DNA from: Adiantum capillus-veneris
Lineage: Eukaryota > Streptophyta > Polypodiopsida > Polypodiales > Pteridaceae
Assembly: GCA_014529385.2 (NCBI GenBank)
Contig: CM043969.1
Coordinates: 36,219,446-36,283,445 of the forward strand
Length of the DNA stretch: 64,000 bases
Reading direction: 5' to 3'
Positions 37,660 through 48,553 of this stretch are shown piece after piece (within the stretch, counting starts at the first letter, position 1; each line of letters starts with the position of its first letter). Both the position numbers and the translations under genes were made by a program. The notes beneath the pieces are model-generated. The model made no database searches and was not told where the DNA came from. It saw only the letters and a list, made by a program, of their open reading frames with translations.

Positions 37660-38180
37660 TGACGACCGGTTTTCAAAACCGCGGCCACAAGAACCAACCC
37701 CACTCGGGGGGGGGGGGGGAGGCGTAATGATAATAATAAAAAGGAAAAAAAACATTTTAACCAGCCACCCCACCACCGTCTTCCCTCCCATGCTTGCATA
37801 CAGTGGGCCGCCTCTCACCTTGGCCACACTCTCTCCATCACTCTCTCCCTCTCCCTCTCTTCCCCTCATCTCCCTCTCTCCGTTCCTATACCGGCAGCTG
37901 AGCAAGCAACAATTCCTCTCTCTCTCATACCCACCCACACACACATACACTCTCACCCACACATCCCTCTCTGGCCCGCAACATGCATCTCTCTCTCCCA
38001 GGCCCATTCAATCTCTCTGTCTCTCTCCCTCTCTCGTTTTCATGTTGGGACAGCCATGAGGGTGCAAGAGAACAATCTCTCTCTTTCTCATTCACTCACA
38101 CCCATACACACACACTCACCCAGCCTCTCTCTGACACTCACCCCCTCAGGCTCTCACTCTCTCCCCATCTCTCACTTCCG

Positions 38181-38227
<47 letters not shown>

Positions 38228-38263
38228 CCTCATTCGGGCCGCCATGCAGGGCGCAGCACAGAG

Positions 38264-38313
<50 letters not shown>

Positions 38314-39345
38314 CAAGCCAATACACACACACACCCACACCCACCCCCACACACTCACCCGAGCCCTCTGTCCCTACCGCACCCTCACCCGCTCTCTCAC
38401 TCTCACTCACGCTCTTTGTGTAGCCGAGCACACACATCTCCTATACTCTCGTTCACACACACACATTCTTACCGACCACACAAAACACATCAACACACAC
38501 ACATAACCCCCACATACATACACACACACACTCACAACACAAACACCCTCACACGGTTACATCCACCCACACATGCATTTACACACTCACGAGCATATGC
38601 ACATATATACACAAGTACATGACACGCGCACGTACACAATCAAACAACACAACACGCCAGAAAACAAAGAAACTTGATGATCGACGCCCAACACAACAAC
38701 AAAAAGATGACCAAATCACACGGTGGCGACACGAATCAAGAAATGACGCTGAAGGCATGCCCCGACCGGCCCCGAAACTGGCAAACGTGCTACACCAATG
38801 CATCAGCAAAGATCGCGATTCATTTGCATCTCGCCCACAATGCATCTCCGCAGTAAATATCCATAGGGTAATCTATTTTCCCCATTTTCAAGCCAAAAAT
38901 CTTGTATAAAAACCAATTGTATAATGCCACCTCTCTCTAGGTGATGGTCACAAAGGCCCACCTAGGAGATATCATTTTTAAAAATTCTCCTAATACAAAG
39001 CAAGGGTCAACCATCTGGGACCCAACTCCTTGCTTGTCTCTCCTGACTAGGGCCCTAACCTAATCAAGATTATCCTGAACTAATGAAGCCTCCACCTATA
39101 AAAGGGCACTCAGAGGTCACTATCGGGGGGGGGCACTTGGGAGTCAACACTTAAGAAGGAAGCCATACACACACCCTGACTCCAAGGGTCACCACACACA
39201 AGAGTAGAATCTCCGTGCATATGGAATTCTCTCTAGAGAAGGCACTATAGGCCCTCTATCTCTCACTATCTATCTCTCTATCTCTCTATCTCACCACAGT
39301 CGCCATCTCGTGAAACTAAGGTTTCTATAAATATCGCTTCTCTTT
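37660..39345 (+). repeat. gypsy-1 3' LTR, truncated at its right end
   Basis: Starts TGACGACCGGTTTTCAAAAC. It contains CT arrays at 38184-38223 and 38269-38309, G-runs near 37708 and 39125, and the TATA block CTATAAAAGGGCACT at about 39096. It breaks off near 39345 (ATAAATATCGCTTCT), about 400 bp before the end seen in the 5' LTR, and goes straight into minus-strand copia A sequence. Confidence 0.85.
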
Positions 39346-40135
39346 TAGAAAAGAGACATAAAGTGAGTACAATGAGCCAGACTTTTGGTGTTTAAGCATG
39401 ACCATATTTCCATTCATGATAATCCAAGAACCATTGGTGTAACCCAAATCATCCAGTTGTCCACATCAAACTCTTTGTCAATTTGTATACATGTCTGACA
39501 TTTTGCAGCATAAACTCGGTGTCATTACGCATAGAAAACTTGATGCTACCCTCACTGCATATATCAAGCTCATAAGAATTTCCTAGCTTCATTGTGCCAT
39601 GTATGGAAATGTATGTAAATAACCACTCCTTGTAAGGAGTCACGTGAAAGCTAGCACCTGAGTCCACAATCCAATTCTATGCATAACATTAGTCAGGAGC
39701 TAACAATGCATCAAAACTCAAATCTGATGTGAAAATTAACACATCATTTGGCACATCAAAATTTGTCTCATTGGCTAGAGACTCAACCATATTAAGCTCT
39801 TCAATTTTCACGCTTCTTTTAGGTTCATCAAACTTTGCTTGTTCCTTGCCCTTGTTATGTTTCAATGTGCTTAAATCTTTCTTCAGGTGTCCCTTTTTAT
39901 GATAGTAGTAATACTCAACATTTCTCATGTCTTTGCTGTGACTCTTTCTACTACCTTGCCTACAATCCTAAGAATGACCATGCTACCTTTGCTTGCCACA
40001 ATTTCCACTAGCCACATACGCATCACCGTGTCCATTTGTTTCAAGATATTGATTTCAAATATCCTCAGTGAACAATGCACTAGCAACATTGCTGAAAACT
40101 AGCTTCCCATTAGGTGTAGAATTGCCTATGGCTGT
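39346..40135 (-). pseudogene. copia A: end of gag, protease and GAG-pre-integrase
   Basis: From right to left on the minus strand: a gag end with a damaged zinc knuckle (VEYYYYHKKGHLKKDLS, all three cysteines replaced), an acidic linker, then MDSGASFHVTPYKEWLFTY (protease active site DSGA, 39667-39610), NVRHVYKLTKSL, and after a frame change QLDDLGYT and KSGSLYSLYV, the GAG-pre-integrase block. It stops at the gypsy-1 junction. Order and strand fit the same copia whose RT lies at 19.6-20.8 kb. The integrase is missing. Confidence 0.8.
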
Positions 40136-40222
40136 GTTCACTATAAGAGGAGTAATCCACAACTGCTAGCATTGCGGCATAAAAGCAAACAAAAATAGAA
40201 AGAGAAAATACTACGTACGCGG

Positions 40223-40490
40223 TGTCATGCGTTCTTTGGGAAGTATTTTTCGGGATTTTATTTCATAATTAGACGGTGAAGGTAATGAGTATTAGTGCCT
40301 GATGGCTCCTCATTCTATCTTGGACTGGCTTCCATGAGGAAATGTTTTCCTACGGACCTGATAATCAGAGGGGTCGAGTAATGATGCATTTGTGACATCA
40401 TGCATAGGTTTTTGTGCTTGCCATTAATGCTCTGAATTAAGTTTCTCGAGTTTCTCCCTCTTCGAGTGTTAATTTTATTATTGCAAGGGT
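40223..40490. repeat. direct repeat, copy 1 (about 260 bp)
   Basis: Starts TGTCATGCGTT and matches 41919-42175, including 'TTCATAATTAGACGGTGAAG', 'GTGCCTGATGGCTCCTCATT' and GAGTTTCTCCCTCTTC. The two copies are in the same orientation, 1.7 kb apart, so they could be LTRs of a non-autonomous element. No primer site was seen after copy 1. Confidence 0.75.
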
Positions 40491-41918
40491 CCTCACTCGT
40501 CGTGCTACAAGGGTTTGTTGGTCATCTATACTTAGCTTCCAATTTTTATTGATGAGTGATGCAGTCTAAGTCTTTGCATAAGTTGATGAGCACAAAGAAC
40601 TAAGTTGGTATGTTGTTGATTGGAAAATTCTTTAATGAGAGTGAGAGCAGGTTGTGGCGTTTTCTTGTCTGCGCAATCATGTCATGTCCTCGCCAAGTGT
40701 TCAAGGCGGGAAACTCGTGTCATCACGTTGAGGATCCGCTTTGCTTCAAAATAAGCAATACTTATGCACCTGCCAAACTTGCTTTCCCTGTGATTCTGGG
40801 GAGTGACTTAGTGAATGGGGGCATTTTTTGGGTAAGTGAATGTTGAAGCTGCCAATTGTCGAAAGGAAAAGGTCAGGCCAGAGAGAAACGGGCTACCAGG
40901 CTAGAAGGGCGCTCTTGAGCCACTCTCAGAAAGAAGCAAGACGAGAAAACCAGAGGCCGCGGGATGCTACAGTACGAAGGGGGGATGCACCTGAAGCTTG
41001 AAGAGAGGAGCCGCCATAGCATGAGCAGGTAGAGAGGGGGCTCTCGAAGCCAGGCTTTGTGAGCAAGTGAGATAGGCCATGAGTCGTTACTAGACGGGGT
41101 GACCAGCCGTGATCGCGAACACGGAGGATGTGCCTTGAACTAGCAGGCAGACCACCTCGGGTAGCCAACTGAAGAGGGTGGCCGACCTTCAAGTGAGACG
41201 GGCGCCAAGAGAAAGGAAGAGAAGCACCACAAGCAGAAGGAGATAACATTGAGTGGGTTGGAGAGAGGTCAACGTTGGGAAAGCCGAGAGCACGTCAAAA
41301 AGCACCTCAGAATGCTACAAAAGAAAGCGCCTGCCATATTGTGTCCATCTAATTGAGAACGCCATTCAAGGGAAGGGAGCAAGCTGTGGGACAGCCAATT
41401 CAAAAGAGTGTGTGGGAGCCAGCAACGTAGCCTCGGGAAAGTACAGAGCGGGGCCACCAATATATGAAAAGGGAGCCTGCAGGGGAAAGCCGGATTCTAA
41501 AATCAAAGAGGCTTGCCATACTACAAGTCTCTGACTTCTCTTCTGGCAAGCTCATGTATACACAATTGCTTTGCGTGTTCAGATATGCTTTGTTTGTTTG
41601 CATTATGAAGTTCTTCCTTGTCCCATGTCTATGTAATATTGGTTACTTTCTGATCATGGCAATCATGGGCCTGCAATCTCTTTCCTATGCAAGTAGATTC
41701 AGGAGACCTGGCTTTAAAAAGAAGAAGACAAGAATAGGTTGCGGCCATGTCGAGAGCCATCAAGGCCAACGTTTGGCAGCAATCTTCATCTAGCATTCAA
41801 GGCTTGAAGGGGATCAGGTAATTGTGTTTGCGGTTGTCTGGGAAGCTAGATTTGATACTCCGAACTGGCAGAGAGGCCAAGCTATAGAGGTTTTTGGTCT
41901 CGGCTTTTCTCTGTCATG
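40491..41918. other. interior between the direct repeats, no recognised gene
   Basis: A purine-rich stretch (40860-41530) with frames of 80-110 codons on both strands. None has a recognised domain. It may be the interior of a non-autonomous LTR element. Confidence 0.45.
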
Positions 41919-42175
41919 TGTCATGCATTTTTTGTGAAGTCTTTTTTAGGCTTTTCTTTCATAATTAGACGGTGAAGGTAATGAGTATTAGTGCCTGATG
42001 GCTCCTCATTCTATCTTGGACTGGCTGCCATGAGGAAATGTTTTCCTATAGACTTGACAAATTAGAGTTGTCGACGAGTAATGATGGGTTTTTGACATCA
42101 TACATAGGATTTTGTGCTTTCCATTAATTCTATGAATGATGTTTCTTGAGTTTCTCCCTCTTCCACTGTTAATCT
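41919..42175. repeat. direct repeat, copy 2, interrupted by copia B
   Basis: Matches 40223-40490 as far as GTTAAT.TT. There the copia B LTR starts (42176), so copia B inserted into this repeat. Confidence 0.75.
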
Positions 42176-42403
42176 TGTTGGAATTAGGGTTACAGAGAAA
42201 CGCACAGAGCTTGGAGAAGACGAAGGAAGCTCAAGGCACACAATAGAGAGTGTGTTACTTAGTGTGCAATGGAAAGATAGATATCCCTAGAGTGATGGGT
42301 GTATATAAAATGCTCGGGGGAAAAAACCTCCTAAAGAGGGAAAAAATACCCCCAACGGTCCTAGTGTGTTCACACACATCACTACCACATGTATATGGTA
42401 ACA
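42176..42403 (-). repeat. copia B 3' LTR
   Basis: 228 bp. Minus strand TGTTACCATATACATG ... CCAACA, preceded by the purine tract CCAGGGGGATT. A TATA-like GTATATAAAATGC is at 42299 on the plus strand. The 5' LTR was not found, because the element is cut near 53440. Confidence 0.8.
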
Positions 42404-42477
42404 AATCCCCCTGGAGTGATGCGGTGAACGAGAGCTGGCACATGAGTAAAGGAAAGTGCCATGCCCTGAGGACATAA

Positions 42478-44376
42478 TCAATCCACAAAGGGGAGTAATC
42501 CCAAAGCTTTGTGGAAAGCTTCAAGCTTTTCACGAGACAATGCCTTTGTGAAAGGATCTGCAAGGTTCCTGTGTTGGCACATAAGCCAAGCTGATCTCTC
42601 CTGCTGAGAGCCTCGCCCTGACATAGTGGTAATGCACCTCAATGTGTTTTGTGCGAGCATGAAAAATTGGATTCCTCGTAACTGCCAATGCGCTATGACT
42701 GTTAGTGTAGATAGTGTTGACAGTGTCCTGACCAACACCCAAATCAGCCATAAGGCATCTGAGCCATACACACTCAATCGTAGCTTTGAAAACTGTCCTG
42801 TACTCAGCCTCACAACTTGAAGTGGCCACAGTAGGTTGCTTCTTGCTCAACCATGATATACATGAACTGCCAAGCATGAAACAAAAACCACTTGTGGACG
42901 CTCGTGTGTCAAAATAACCAGCCCAATCTGAGTCCGAAAAAGCATGTAAGTCTGGTGGCAATGATCCCCCCTTGGGATAAAACAAGCCAAGATGTAAAGT
43001 GCCACTAAGGTAGCGGAAAATCCTCTTGACAGCCTGCCAATGCTTAGACCCTGGACTGCAAACAGAATATCCGGCCTCGTGTTGCGTACATAAATGAGGT
43101 AGCCAACAATAATTTGGTAAAGAGTACGTGTCATCAGCAGGATCGCCAGCATCATGTAGACTCAACTTCAAACCTGTTTCCATGGGAGTGGCAATAGGTT
43201 TGCAATTCTCAAGTCCAAACTTACATAGCAATGTCTCTATGTAACTTTTCTGACACAAGGCAATACCACCATCACATTGCTTAAACTATATACCCAAGTA
43301 ATGATGCAACAGTCCCAAATCTTTCATCTTGAAAGTAGTACTCAAATCAGCCTTAAATTCAACAATATGTCTCTCATTTGGTCCAGTGATCAGCAAATCA
43401 TCGACATAAAGAACCACAATGAGAAGAACATCACCCTCACGCTTTACATACAATGTGCTTTCTGTTGGACTGTTACGAAAGCATTGTTTGACCAAATGAG
43501 TGTCAGCTTTCTCATACCAAGCACGAGGAGATTGCTTCAACCCATACAAAGCCTTGTTACATTTGCACACTTTGTCCTCTTCTCCTTTCTTGACAAAACC
43601 ATGAGGCTGTGCTACATAAACTTCCTCAAATATGTCACCATTCAAGAAAGTAGTAACAATGTTTGATTGATGTACATCCCAACCAAAATGAGGTGCCAAT
43701 GCACATAGAAAATGCACAGTAGTCATGCGACAAGTGGGAGCAAAAGTCTCTTCATAATCTATGCCTTTTTGTTGTGCATAACCCTTTGCAACAAGTCGAG
43801 CCTTATGGCGATCGATCTCACCATCCTGCTTGCGTTTCAACTTGTAAACCCACTTCGTACCAATGGCCTTTTGCCCAGAAAGCAAATCACATAAATTCCA
43901 TGTGTCATTTTCTATAAGTGCATCATATTCTGATTGCATGGCAGCCATCCAATTTTTTGAATTCTGTGCTTCATCAAAAGACAGAGGCTCCTCAACATCA
44001 TGTAAGCTACACAGAGCCAAAGAATAACAATCTGATGCATAAGATGGATGGTGAGAGCCTGAACGAGTACGACTAGACAAAGGTGCATCCAATTTACTGT
44101 CACGCAAATTGTGCACTAACCATTTTGGCATACCTCTAGCCTGCTCATTTTCAGCCCTTTTCTCATCAAGTACATCTGCATAAGTAATAGGCTGATCTAT
44201 AACATTTTCAGAAACCCCCATAGGCTGTACATTTGCCTCATTGGAACTTACATTCGTATTTCCACCACTGAAAAAAGGCAACAAAGTGTCATAAATGTCC
44301 TGTGAGCTTACATTACTGTCTCCTAGTACATGGCAGCATGGGCTGAACAAAATCTTCCACAAACACTACATCCCGT
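42478..44376 (-). pseudogene. copia B: reverse transcriptase and RNase H
   Basis: Minus strand. Entering from 44376 come RDVVFVEDFVQPMLPC in one frame and, in the main frame 44362-43286, SKNWMAAMQSEYDALIEN, GTKWVYKLKR, HKARLVAKGYAQQKGIDYEE, VTTFLNGDIFEEVYVAQP, KALYGLKQSPRAWYEK and the catalytic VVLYVDDLLITG. A stop follows YLGI. The next frame (43258-42530) has SDSDWAGYFDTRASTSGF, KKQPTVATSSCEAEYRTV and ARTKHIEVHYHYVRARL, and a shift leads to NLADPFTKALSREKLEAF near 42560. Only about three lesions, so it died late. The integrase lies beyond gypsy-2. Confidence 0.93.
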
Positions 44377-45225
44377 TGTTAGGAGTTTTTTGGAGCAAGG
44401 GATTGCGCATATGTACATATACATGCATGGTGCATCAAATAAAGTATTGCCCATTTTCCAGAACCAGGTGGTTACGTGGGGCCCACATGTGTACAGGTAG
44501 GACATGGTGTACATAGTGCATCGATTTTCACTATTACCAGTACCACTGTGTTTTTCTACAATAATGAGGAGTTTATATCGTGTAAAACTTCTCGAGGAAG
44601 CTATCCGCGGGCCGACGACGTGAGGTCAGTAGGTGCGTCAAAAGGCATCTAGTGGCGTCAGGAGGGCGAACGAGGTCAATATTTGCATGCGGATGAGGAC
44701 GGACACAGCGTGGGTGTTTTCTGGTGAGATTTATGCACAAAGGTCGTAAACTGCTCATCCGAGGTCGGATTTGAGCACTTTGACATTGTAGACTGGGGTT
44801 TTGGGCCGTTCCGGACGCGATGGCGCTGTCCATTTTGCCAAATTCCTCACTCTTTTCCTGCTGTTTTTCTGTGTAAGTTTCTCCTATGAGCGAAGTTTCT
44901 GCTCTAGTTTGTGATTGTATCTGGCTTATTTTACCTATATTGTGTGAGCTATTTGCCCCATTGGTGTTGGGCTGAGCTTCATTGAGTGTAAACATCAGAA
45001 ATTCTCCTCTTTTGAGCTGAGTTTTTTTTGGGTGTGTGTGTGTGTGTGTCTGTGTGGAGTGGGCAAGTGGATAATCTCTCTCCTCTCACTCCATAGGTGT
45101 GTTTCCTATCTCGGCCAGGTGTGTTGTGTAAGCCGAGTGGTGCCCCCTAGTGTGTGTGTGTATCTTCCCAAGAGTGTGTGTCGGGTCGTTATAGAGGCGC
45201 TGTGTGTGTTTTCATCCCGCTCACA
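44377..45225 (+). repeat. gypsy-2 5' LTR (849 bp, internally deleted)
   Basis: Matches the 3' LTR except that about 290 bp between 'GCA.AAAGGTC' and GTAAACTGCTCATCCG are missing. In the 3' LTR this extra part is 52035-52327. The 44520-44600 region is also locally diverged. Confidence 0.9.
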
Positions 45226-45230
45226 TTCTT

Positions 45231-45248
45231 TTGGCGCCCCCACGGAGG
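45231..45248 (+). promoter_or_regulatory. gypsy-2 primer-binding site candidate
   Basis: TTGGCGCCCCCACGGAGG starts six bases after the LTR end and resembles the gypsy-1 site. The tRNA is not assigned. Confidence 0.7.
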
Positions 45249-45265
45249 ATCTTCTTCGAGTACCT

Positions 45266-45375
45266 TCTGCTTCGAGCTTCGAGCTTCGAGCTTCGGGATT
45301 ACAGGTTGCAGGTTGTAGATTACAGGTTACAGGGACAGGTACAGGTATAGGTGATTCACACAGGTACAGGTAGCT
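45266..45375. repeat. short tandem motifs in the gypsy-2 leader
   Basis: (TTCGAGC)n, about four units (45268-45296), followed by repeats of ACAGGT(A/T)AC up to 45371. Non-coding leader. Confidence 0.75.
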
Positions 45376-45964
45376 GGAGTACAGTGATATACTAGCAGTG
45401 ATGTGACTTGCAGTTGTTGTGGGAATGCATCACTTGGCGCCTATTTGAGCGCATTGTCTGCTGGATTGTACGTTACTTGTGGAAACTGCCATGGTACGCA
45501 TTTGTGGAGCCATACTTGGTTGTATTTGGCAGTGCCAGCCATTTCTGAGACTTGGTCTGGAAGATAGTCATTTCTGAGATTTGACTATACGCGATTTGCA
45601 TTAGCCTTCGTGTGAGGGTCGATAGCGTGAGGTTTTTATTGAGCTGGGGGATTCTCAAATGTAGAGATCCTTTCGGTGATACAGGTAGCTGGAGCACCCT
45701 TTTTGTGACCTCGCCATAGGCTATGTACTAGTGAGTCCTACTTGATGCTCGGGTTCTATTGTTGACAGTTTATGCATACATATACAGTCTATATTTTGGG
45801 TTCCTACTGCTCTTTTTCTGGGGAAACTCTGCCAAAATTTTTCCAAGTTATGATGGCTGGTTTTTTGGTCTTTTGAGCCATTTATGCTGTTATGCTGCTG
45901 AAATTTTGGCAAAATCAGAGGTTGAGTCAGGTGTGCCTTCTTGGGAGCTTCATGGTTGGCTTTA

Positions 45965-46183
45965 ATGGATGATCAAAATGGCCCCCAGTTCACTCCTTTT
46001 CATTTAACTCAAAGAATTCAGATTAATGTTCATGTGTCCAGGAAGATCTTTTTCCAGCAGTGCATAGTCTTTATGTTTGGGCCAAGAAGATTGAGAGAGA
46101 TCTTGGAATGTCCTTTGCCTATTGTCATTCCGATGATTAACTATGAAAACTCATTTGATGTGCATGTGTTTGTCCTTATCTAA
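45965..46183 (+). CDS. gypsy-2 small pre-gag ORF, conserved with gypsy-1
   Basis: ATG at 45965, 72 residues: NGPQFTPFHLTQRIQINVHV, then RKIFFQQCIVFMFG, LREILECPLPIVIPMINYEN and SFDVHVF. It aligns along its length with the ORF at 27151 of gypsy-1, at the same place, about 100 bp before the gag ATG. No lesion. No recognised domain, signal peptide or clear membrane segment. The product is unknown. Confidence 0.6.
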   Translation: MDDQNGPQFTPFHLTQRIQINVHVSRKIFFQQCIVFMFGPRRLREILECPLPIVIPMINYENSFDVHVFVLI

Positions 46184-47317
46184 AGTTGAGCTCCATTGAA
46201 GTTTCTGGGGATTGGGTAGTGAAAAGTTTTGGGTTCTGGCACGTGTGTTCAAAGGGGTTCTCAAAGCATCATAATTTGGGTAGCCATGGCTTTCTCTTAT
46301 CCCGAGTTTCATGGAAGAAGTGATGAAGATGTGGAAGAATTTTTGGAAAAGATGGAGGTTGCCTGCATTAGCAACCAGATTCATGACCCTACACAAATGT
46401 TACGCCTTCTCCAAATTTGTTTGAAGAGTGATGCACGAGTTTGGTCTAAAGCATTTGAAGAGGAGTTGCGTGTGGCTGATCCACCTGTAAGGTTGAGTTG
46501 GGACAATCTACGACATGGGTTGGTAGTGGAGTTTGTGAAGATAGAAGATCCTGACAAGGTGTGGCAAGTAGTACAGGCTTTGGTGCAAAAGGAAGGTGAG
46601 CCAGTAGATGCGTACATACGTAAGTTTTCATTGGCATGGGAGCGAATGTGCAAGGCTTTAGCACCACAGGTTACCCCGCCTGACATGATGAAGAAGGACA
46701 GGTTCTTAGCTGGTCTTTGGGAGAATATACGTTGGAGAGTGGAGCTAAAGAAGCCTAGGACATATGAGGATGCACTAGAGGTAGCAAGGAACAAAGAGTG
46801 GAAGCTGAGGAAAATGAGCCAGTTAGGGGTGGAGTCTTTGCCAATGAGGTCTGAATTTCATCCTATAGAGTCTTTACAAGGGCGCATGTCAGGGGTTCAT
46901 CATGAACCAGTGGTTCCTGTTACTACTCAGGTTATGCCAACAGTGGTCACTACAGCAGTGCAAGATGATGGCCTAAGGCAAGACATGAGGCAAATGGTAG
47001 ATTTGATGAAGAATCTCAGCCTAAACATGCTAGGTCAAGTGGGAAATAATCGAGGTCGAGGGAGGTTTGCAAATCAGCCAGGAGGTGAAGAAAGGCCTAG
47101 GAATGGTGTTGGACAAAGCAATGGTAGGTTTTGGAGGCAGACGCCCACATGTTATAATTGTGGAGAGTTGGGTCACATCAGCCCGCAATGTGATAAGCCA
47201 CCAAGGATGGGGGGAGACATGTATCCATTGCCAAGACAGGTGCTAACTAGGTCAAATGATTATGGCATCGAAATTAAGGGAGACGAAGGAACCAGTGGAC
47301 TGACCCAAGAGAAAAAG

Positions 47318-47320
47318 TGA
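47318..47320 (+). other. TGA at the gag/pol border of gypsy-2
   Basis: Context GAG AAA AAG TGA AAG ACA AAA. The same frame remains open for 410 codons beyond it. There is no ATG at the beginning of the downstream part, so pol expression would depend on readthrough or on an intact master copy. Confidence 0.8.
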
Positions 47321-48550
47321 AAGACAAAAGTGCTAAGTGTAGTCACCTTGGAGAAGGCATCAAAGCTAGAGGATACATTAGTGATGCCTATTGGGAAGAG
47401 GACCACAGAGGATAAGGAAGGAAGAAGTGCCCCAGGTCCTAGTAAGAAGAAAGGAAAGAGCCATGAAGGCGAGGATGTCAAGGCCAAGAGGAAAAGGAGA
47501 GCTCGTCGAAAGTTTCATGTTTCAGATTTTCCACTAGGGGATGGGCAATTAAGCTATGACTTGAAGGAGGATCTGACGAGCAGGAAGGCAGATGTTACTT
47601 TTGGGCAGCTTATAGAGATGGTGCTTAAGCTAAAGCGACAGTGGAAGAGGATGGTTAACCCAATGGAGAAAGAGCCAGAGAGAGGTTCAGTGAAGGTGTT
47701 GGCAATGGACGAGCTACCAGACATTTGTCCAATAGTAGATGTGTGGCATAAAAGGAAAAATTTGGGACAAGGTTATGTGGACGGCGGAGCCCAAATATGC
47801 GTCATAACACACTCATGCGTTGAGAAGATGGGTCTCACAGTGGCTGGGGTGTCAGGGTTTCGGATCAGATTGGCAAACCATCAAAAAGTAAAATGCTTAG
47901 GTGTTGTAAAGAGCTTAGAAGTGGAGGCATATGATGCAAAGGCAGTGGTTGATTTTCATGTGATGCCAGCAGGGTTGGGAGCATATCCTATTATACTAGG
48001 TAGACCATGGTTACGTGCAGTGGGAGCTGTTCAAGATTGGCGACATGGTACAATTAGCCTCTATGGAAAGACAGGTACCAAGAAGCTTTATAATATGGAC
48101 ACAAGGAAACGATTAGAGGAGCTTTATGAAGATGAGGATGAGTCTAGTGATGAAGAATCTTCCACGGTGACAGATGAGGACAGTGATAGCACTACCAGCA
48201 GTGATGAGGATGCTGATGTTGCATTTATTTTGATGGATAAAGAAATCCAAGAGTGTGGTTTAGTCGCATTTGCGAATGAAGTTGAAGATGAAAGTGAAGG
48301 GCCTTATGAAGTGATTGAAGGGCTGATGCAAACCAAGGTTGAGTTGTCAAAGAAGCAGGAATTAATGACGCAAATGATTAGTGGAGACCTCTCAGCTATG
48401 GAGAAGGATATATTTTTGCATATGCTGGCTAGTTTTCCTGATTTGTTCATTACTTCATATGAAGAGATCAGAGGGTTCAAGGGTGAAGAGATGCATATAG
48501 AGCTGAAAGAAGGTGCTAAGCCAGTACGGCAAAGGCTAAGAAGGATGGGT

Positions 48551-48553
48551 TAA
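48551..48553 (+). other. TAA at the protease/RT border of gypsy-2
   Basis: Context AGG ATG GGT TAA GAG CAA ATG. The frame then continues for 1028 codons to the end of integrase. One base change from CAA or GAA explains it. Confidence 0.8.

Noticed and set aside
37727-38622. Plus-strand frames of 110-188 codons in the gypsy-1 3' LTR
   Set aside because: Low-complexity CT/CA translations within an LTR; the matching part of the 5' LTR does not keep the frame.
40926-41249. 107-codon minus-strand frame
   Set aside because: Competes with an unrelated plus-strand frame in the purine-rich block. No domain seen.
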